DNA from: Butyrivibrio hungatei
GTDB taxonomy: Bacteria; Bacillota; Clostridia; Lachnospirales; Lachnospiraceae
Length of the DNA stretch: 64,000 nucleotides
Assembly (NCBI RefSeq): GCF_900101605.1
Contig: NZ_FMUR01000004.1
Coordinates: 124,001 to 188,000, forward strand
Reading direction: 5' to 3'
Shown: positions 62,415 to 64,000 of the stretch, in pieces
Layout: the number at the start of each line of letters is the position of its first letter
Numbering within the stretch: position 1 is the stretch's first letter
The notes under the pieces: model-generated
Seen by the model: the letters and a program-made list of their open reading frames with translations, nothing else
Database searches by the model: none
What the model was told of the DNA's origin: nothing
Position numbers and translations under genes: made by a program

Positions 62415-64000
62415 CTTCTCCTCGTTCTCTTGCTTGAATCGTCTCCAAACGATCCTCTTGAGTTTCCTTTTCCTTTCGATCTCATTTTGGAATAATCAGC
62501 CCTGAATTCATCGCCGAATTCTTCCCTGAACTCTTCTTCGAAATCATCTCCAAAACCCTCGTCAAAGTCGTCATCGTACTCTTCTTCAAAGCCTTCTATA
62601 TATTCTTCCTCATAGTCATCATGATACTCATCATCGTTAAAATCGTTGTCAAAATCGTCTTCAAGCTCATCTTCGAAATCATCTTCATATTCATCCGAAA
62701 CAGTCTTCCTTGAAGCAGTTCTCGGATTTTTCCTGAGGTTCTTTATAGATTCGCTGAATGACTCTCTTTTCGGAGTTCTTTTAGGCTCCTCTTCCTCAAA
62801 ATCCTCGTCAAAATCATCCTGAGCTCTTCTAAACGATTCTCTTTTGGGTAATTTTGAAAGTTCTCTAGTAGGTTCGGGTTTTCTGAGTGAATTGTTTATC
62901 GATTTCTTTATTGCTTCTCTTCTGGCAACTTTGCTCGAAACCATATCAAGATCATCATCCTGATCTTCATCAAGATCCAGATCAATATCTATATTTCTCT
63001 TTGCTCTTCTGTCAGATTCTCTTCTTAATTCTCTCTTGGAGTCACGTGCTGACTCCCTTGAAGCTTCTCTCGAAGATTCCCTTAAAGATTCTCTACCGGA
63101 TTCTCTTGAAGCTTTTCTCAAAGATTCTCTCCCTGATGTTCTTGAAGATTCCCTTGCTGACTCTCCGGAGGATTCGCGTGAAGTTTTCCTTGACGGTCTT
63201 CTTACAATATCTTCCTCTTCTTCATCGTCTTCGTCATCTTCAAATTCATCTCTGTATTTCTCTTCAAGATAATCGGATGAAATTCTTGAATAAACCTTTT
63301 TGTAATACTTATTCATCTTGATGCAGTCAAGATAAGATATGGGATGGCCTTCTCCGTGACGAAGAGCCGCAAGATAAGCAATACATCCCTTATCCAGAAC
63401 TATAGACGCGGCAACCGCATCCTCCAAAGTCTCACCTATACAATAAGCACCGTCATTAAGCGCAAAAACTGCATTGGAATTTTTCTTGATATTATGATAA
63501 CTGTGTCCGTCTTTTCCGTGCTCGTTACTCGGAATCTTAACGCTGTATCCGACAAGCTCCGCAAAGTCGAACAAAAGAGGTCTCAAATGAGTCGCGGTTC
63601 TTGATACCGTCATAACCGCGTCAGACTTATTGTGAACTATGTATTTTACATCCGGTCTTCTGTCATAGATTTCTCTGTGAATATGCTTAACACGCTCAGG
63701 TGTATCTTCGACATCATAAATAATCTCATCGCCTTCAAGATGGCTTCCGAAGCCCTCTTCAACGCCATGATACATATCGGTCTTACATACATCCATAAGG
63801 AAATTATCACAGGCATCCTCGATTCTCTCGATATTCTCAATGACTTCATCGGAGTTTGCTCCCATGAACAATGCACCGTGATTAGACAAGATAAAACTGT
63901 CGGACTCCCTGTTTTTCTTTATGGTCGCAGCAACATTTCCCGCAAGTTTGGCACTTCCGGGATAAGCATAAGGAACACAGGGGATGACAACATCCTCATC
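62411..64000 (-). CDS. Class II aldolase/adducin family protein fused to an Arg-Glu-Ser and acidic tail (5' end outside window)
   Basis: The frame is open to the window edge. The first visible residues VVIPCVPYAYPGSAKLAGNV, then FILSNHGALFMGANSDEVIE, are the C-terminal half of a class II aldolase fold (with the SNHG metal/substrate motif), followed by a second partly aldolase-like stretch to about 63290. Next comes DEFEDDEDDEEEEDIVRR, an Arg/Glu/Ser repeat of about 65 residues (units like SRES, ARES, LRES), an acidic Asp/Glu stretch, more basic Lys-Arg-Glu-Ser-Phe units, then a 90-residue Asp/Glu/Tyr/Phe-rich tract ending in RTRRR. Such a tail is not part of any aldolase I know. It is coupled to the peptidase gene downstream. 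Confidence 0.75.
   Translation of the reverse strand, partial: DEDVVIPCVPYAYPGSAKLAGNVAATIKKNRESDSFILSNHGALFMGANSDEVIENIERIEDACDNFLMDVCKTDMYHGVEEGFGSHLEGDEIIYDVEDTPERVKHIHREIYDRRPDVKYIVHNKSDAVMTVSRTATHLRPLLFDFAELVGYSVKIPSNEHGKDGHSYHNIKKNSNAVFALNDGAYCIGETLEDAVAASIVLDKGCIAYLAALRHGEGHPISYLDCIKMNKYYKKVYSRISSDYLEEKYRDEFEDDEDDEEEEDIVRRPSRKTSRESSGESARESSRTSGRESLRKASRESGRESLRESSREASRESARDSKRELRRESDRRAKRNIDIDLDLDEDQDDDLDMVSSKVARREAIKKSINNSLRKPEPTRELSKLPKRESFRRAQDDFDEDFEEEEPKRTPKRESFSESIKNLRKNPRTASRKTVSDEYEDDFEDELEDDFDNDFNDDEYHDDYEEEYIEGFEEEYDDDFDEGFGDDFEEEFREEFGDEFRADYSKMRSKGKGNSRGSFGDDSSKRTRRR
63001..63210 (-). repeat. Arg-Glu-Ser coding repeat in the aldolase-family gene
   Basis: About sixteen imperfect 12-base units (gattctctt/ccttgaag variants on the plus strand) encode SRES/ARES/LRES/GRES peptides in one frame. 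It resembles the RS/RE domains of eukaryotic splicing factors in composition only; the origin is local repeat expansion. Confidence 0.85.

Noticed and set aside
63001..63210. Short repeats resembling a satellite or CRISPR
   Set aside because: They are coding (Arg-Glu-Ser units in one frame) and have no spacers.

Overview
The window reads as the chromosome of a motile, anaerobic, low-to-mid GC Firmicute, most likely a Lachnospiraceae-type Clostridium relative (Butyrivibrio/Roseburia-like). The evidence is the gene content and order: a large flagellar operon with a FliY-type switch protein, topA-codY next to flgB, HemZ, the bifunctional Rel, a serC-serA-DUF1015 cluster and a BirA-type biotin operator. 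The genus is an inference; no rRNA is present.

Region 1 (1-23.9 kb, minus strand) is a flagellar/motility supraoperon read from flgB down to fliP: flgB, flgC, fliE, fliF, fliG, fliH, fliI, fliJ, a MotE/MgtE-N-like membrane protein, fliK, flgD, a small flagellar-operon protein, flgE, [island], flbD, motA, motB, fliL, fliM, fliY, fliO, fliP. It builds the basal body, export ATPase, hook, stator and switch. A sigma-A-like promoter lies before flgB and a near-perfect sigma-28 promoter lies before fliK. A 103-nt segment that can fold as a three-way junction lies before flgE, whose product is very large (1041 aa). Between flgE and flbD sits a 3.9-kb AT-rich island holding a ribbon-helix-helix/coiled-coil protein, a FimB-sized tyrosine recombinase and a complete IS1182-family element with perfect 17-bp ends and a 6-bp target duplication.

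Region 2 (24-34.5 kb, minus strand): codY, topA, a membrane diguanylate cyclase, a lone hypB, hemZ, a metallo-beta-lactamase-fold hydrolase, rel and apt. These are global regulation, DNA topology and housekeeping genes.

Region 3 (34.6-37.4 kb, plus strand): a biotin operon bioY-bioD-bioA with a BirA operator overlapping its -35, then tRNA-Thr(CGT).

Region 4 (37.4-43.6 kb, minus strand): a GlgB-like protein that has lost catalytic residues and carries a charged coiled-coil tail, then DUF1015, serA and serC.

Region 5 (43.6-45.7 kb) is a small accessory block bounded by REP-like palindromes (GAACCGTCCC core): a YfbR-like HD protein, a NUDIX pseudogene, an ArsC/Spx-like protein and a small membrane protein. 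Two tandem L,D-transpeptidases follow.

Region 6 (49-58 kb, minus strand): branched-chain amino acid genes leuB, ilvD, ilvB with a membrane glycosyltransferase-like gene embedded, then yajC, tgt and vanY. Region 7 (58-64 kb): divergent aroC behind a promoter with a strong palindrome, a lactonase-type beta-propeller, a secreted protein of unknown function, an LD-carboxypeptidase, and a class II aldolase-family protein (cut by the window end) fused to a long Arg/Glu/Ser repeat and acidic tail.
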